This document shows, piece after piece, positions 61,844 through 64,000 of a stretch of DNA of 64,000 nucleotides. The translations under genes and the position numbers were made by a program. Position 1 is the first letter of the stretch, and every line of letters begins with the position of its first letter. The notes below the pieces were generated by a model. That model did not search any database. It was not told where the DNA came from and worked only from the letters and a program-made list of their open reading frames with translations. Source of the DNA: an uncultured delta proteobacterium. GTDB taxonomy: Bacteria; Desulfobacterota; Desulfovibrionia; Desulfovibrionales; Desulfovibrionaceae. Location: assembly GCA_900079685.1 (NCBI GenBank), contig LT599018.1, positions 1,769,528 to 1,833,527 of the forward strand, read 5' to 3'.

Positions 61844-62527
61844 ATGCTGCCCTATATCCCCAAAGCCGTCAGGCTCTTCTTCGGCATATTTCTCATGTCC
61901 CTGGGGTCGTATATGACCGTGCAGGGCAATATCGGCCTGTCGCCGTGGACGGCTTTTGCCATGGGCCTGTCGCTGCAGACCGGCGCGTCTTTCGGCAACA
62001 TGATGATCGCGGTCAGCGTGGTTATCGTCATTATCGACTTCGCCCTCAAGGAAAAAATAGGGTTCGGCACCCTGATAAACGGCGTCATGATCGGCGTGTA
62101 CATCGACATCATCGCCTATACCGGCCTTGTCCCGATGATGACCGGCTTCTGGTCCGGCCTGGCCATGCTTATCCTGAGCCTGTTCACGTTATGCCTGGGG
62201 AGTTATTTCTATATCGGGGCCGGGCTCGGCTGCGGCCCCCGGGATTCGCTCATGGTCGCGTTGTGCAGACGCATGGCGAAAACCCCCATCGGCGTGGTGC
62301 GGAGCCTCCTGGAGGGCACAGCGCTGACCATCGGCTGGCTGATGGGCGCAAAAATCGGCTTGGGGACGGTCATTTCGGTCTTCTGCATCGGCGCCATTCT
62401 CCAGGCCACCTTCACGGCCCTGCGGTTCGACGTTAAAGCCGTTCAGCACGAAAATATGCTCGATACCATCCGGATATTCCAGCGCGCCTGCACGGTAAAG
62501 CAGGCCGGGAGTTCCGTCCGCAAATAA
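61844..62527 (+). CDS. YczE/YitT-type integral membrane protein
   Basis: 227 residues from the ATG at 61844 (AAAGGA upstream); a longer frame from 61631 has no support. It has five to six membrane segments; the N-terminal AVRLFFGIFLMSLGSYMTVQGNIGLSPWTAF and the central GSYFYIGAGLGCGPRDSLMVAL are typical of the YczE-like membrane family (COG2364). The function of the family is not established. It is divergent from the PleD-like gene; the intergenic region of about 340 bp holds both promoters. Confidence 0.82.
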   Translation: MLPYIPKAVRLFFGIFLMSLGSYMTVQGNIGLSPWTAFAMGLSLQTGASFGNMMIAVSVVIVIIDFALKEKIGFGTLINGVMIGVYIDIIAYTGLVPMMTGFWSGLAMLILSLFTLCLGSYFYIGAGLGCGPRDSLMVALCRRMAKTPIGVVRSLLEGTALTIGWLMGAKIGLGTVISVFCIGAILQATFTALRFDVKAVQHENMLDTIRIFQRACTVKQAGSSVRK

Positions 62528-62610
62528 CGGCCCATGCCGTGCAAAAGCAGGACATGGGCCGCAATGAAGGTCCGTCCCCGGCGCGTGAGCCGGGGACGGA
62601 TGCTGTTTTT

Positions 62611-63996
62611 CTACTCCTGATCTTTCCAGATCGCGGGTTCGTCGATCTTGCGGCCGGGCAGAAGGTCGGTGCCGTAGATCAGTATGCAGGCGATGATGCC
62701 CACGGCGAAGCCCCAGTCGGAACCGCGCGCAAGAAGGGCGCCGGCAACCATGCCGCCGATGCCGAGGTCCTTGAGGTTCTTCGCTTCGCGCGCGCCGACG
62801 TACACGGACACGAAGCCCTGGATGAGCAGCGTCAGGCACAGCGCCGCCGGAAGAACGGCCCTGGTGATGGTGACGATGGGCAGGATGAGATAACCGGTGA
62901 ACGTGCCGAAACGGAACGACGCGGCGCCGCCCAGGAGGGTATCCATGGTGGCGCGGCCTTTTTTCCAGCGTTCCACGATGACCACGTGCATGGCCGCCCA
63001 GAGGGGGCCGCACATGGAGATGTCCGGGCCGAACACGCCCATGATGCCGTTACGGATGCCCACGATAAGGTGGGTGCGGTTCACGCTGTATTCGGCGGGG
63101 TCGTCCGGGCGGACTTTGCGGCCGTCCGCGAGGATGGCCTGCACCTGGATAACGTCGCCGAAAACGACGATATAGGTGGCAAGCACAAGGGGAATGGCAT
63201 GAACGAATTCAGAGACGGAAGGCCAGCCGAGCTTGCCCCAGGGCACCCAGTCGGACCACAGGGTGGCGAAGTCCGGACGGGAGAAGCCCCACTGGACGTT
63301 AATGGTGGCTTCGCCCACAATGGGCGCCACGATGATGGCGAGCACGATGGCCGGCAAAAGGCCCAGGTTGGCCACGAGCCGCAGCACCGTGTTGTTGGCG
63401 GCGGCTTTCCGGAAGCCGTAGTTGTACATCAGGAACATCGTGAAAAGGGCGCAGATGGAAATGGTGATGGGCATGGTCATAAGACGGCCGCCCTCGGGCT
63501 TGAACACCATGAAAATGGCGGAGACGCCCGCGCCCAGAATGATACCGCATTTGATCCCCGGCGGGATGATGTCGATAACCCTCCGGCCCAGGCCCGTGAT
63601 GCCGAGGAACAGGCACCAGACGGCGAACAGCACCTGGAAGGCGATCAGCGCGTGCATGCGGGCCGCGCCGGGCTCGAACAGCATCACGTGGGCCACGATG
63701 AGAGGAATGGCCGGGGTGATCCAGCCGGGCACCACCGGGTCGCCCAGAGCCGTATGCCAGCAATACAGAAAGCCGTTCAGCACGACGATGGCCAGCGCGA
63801 CTTCAAACGGCATCCCCAAGGTTTCCTGCAGGATGGGGATGATGGAAAGGCAGACCGCGCACATGAGCAAGCCCTGGATATAATCGTAGGGCTCAAATTT
63901 GTAGTGAATGCCGGGCAACCGCAGCTGGAAGGGACCCAGAGGAATATACGGGCTTTCCTGCCCATCGGGGCGAATTCTTCTCCAATCTCTCAACAT
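62611..63996 (-). CDS. Multi-span membrane permease, possibly NCS2/SLC23-like
   Basis: 461 residues with about 12 membrane segments. Pro/Gly-rich stretches such as LGDPVVPGWITPAIPLIVAHVMLF, IIPPGIKCGIILGAGVSAIF and the later VFGDVIQVQAILADGRKV, MGVFGPDISMCGPL are reminiscent of nucleobase-cation symporter 2 (SLC23) or sulfate-permease-like folds with a 7+7 repeat. The match is by pattern only; the substrate is not predictable. The ATG is 4 nt from the window end, so the ribosome-binding site, promoter and any operon partner are out of sight. A longer N-terminus cannot be ruled out. Confidence 0.65.
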   Translation of the reverse strand: MLRDWRRIRPDGQESPYIPLGPFQLRLPGIHYKFEPYDYIQGLLMCAVCLSIIPILQETLGMPFEVALAIVVLNGFLYCWHTALGDPVVPGWITPAIPLIVAHVMLFEPGAARMHALIAFQVLFAVWCLFLGITGLGRRVIDIIPPGIKCGIILGAGVSAIFMVFKPEGGRLMTMPITISICALFTMFLMYNYGFRKAAANNTVLRLVANLGLLPAIVLAIIVAPIVGEATINVQWGFSRPDFATLWSDWVPWGKLGWPSVSEFVHAIPLVLATYIVVFGDVIQVQAILADGRKVRPDDPAEYSVNRTHLIVGIRNGIMGVFGPDISMCGPLWAAMHVVIVERWKKGRATMDTLLGGAASFRFGTFTGYLILPIVTITRAVLPAALCLTLLIQGFVSVYVGAREAKNLKDLGIGGMVAGALLARGSDWGFAVGIIACILIYGTDLLPGRKIDEPAIWKDQE

Positions 63997-64000
63997 ACTG

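Overview
The window is a stretch of a bacterial chromosome that is mostly GC-rich, with dense, short-spaced genes on both strands. A TAXI-type TRAP transporter, many chemotaxis, two-component and c-di-GMP proteins, NifU/NifS, RimO, CstA, a Lys/Ala-rich histone-like protein and the leuS-lptE-holA order suggest a Desulfovibrionaceae-like sulfate reducer or sulfidogen (Desulfovibrio/Bilophila type). That assignment is inference; there is no rRNA here.

Layout. 1-5100: a sensory block with a PAS/GAF histidine kinase running off the left edge, a secreted protein with a caspase-like His/Cys pair, and a Cache/PAS chemoreceptor. 5130-11050: an accessory region, visibly more AT-rich from about 6350 to 10860. 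It starts with decayed fragments (opine dehydrogenase, flavodoxin-type reductase, 5'-truncated IS30 transposase), continues with a CI-like repressor and five small proteins that appear to share one unnamed module, and ends at a tRNA-Ala gene whose 5' half is repeated 113 bp away. 11430-24551: core metabolism, with cstA, a histone-H1-like protein, a sirtuin, a membrane protein with a degenerate GGDEF domain, nifU-nifS, a tandem gdhA pair with related structured leaders, and an MltB-type transglycosylase.

24745-27145 is the most notable part. Downstream of an orphan NtrC-family response regulator lie three tandem, independently promoted small-RNA units on the minus strand. Each has a near-perfect sigma-54 -24/-12 promoter, a pair of 17-bp-pitch palindromic sites centred about 152 bp upstream of the predicted start, and a folded RNA of about 130 nt that displays C-tracts in its loops and ends in a long GC hairpin. 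The arrangement resembles luxO-qrr or cbrB-crcZ, but the RNA shares no motif with those that I recognise.

27310-44183: a UvrD-type helicase, a PilZ protein, a TAXI TRAP transporter, a HerA-like ATPase, RimO, an NtrB-like kinase overlapping rdgB, a GH13 branching-type enzyme, a BON-domain protein and a large hybrid kinase. 44498-55354: leuS-lptE-holA, radC, lon and a telA/xpaC-like operon; a MITE-like element sits just upstream of leuS. 55572-57962: a membrane-anchored protein gene cut by an IS5-family (IS427-type) element with an obvious target duplication. The right end holds an HPP-family membrane protein, tRNA-Phe, two secreted proteins, a PleD-like diguanylate cyclase, a YczE/YitT-type membrane protein and a permease that starts at the window edge.
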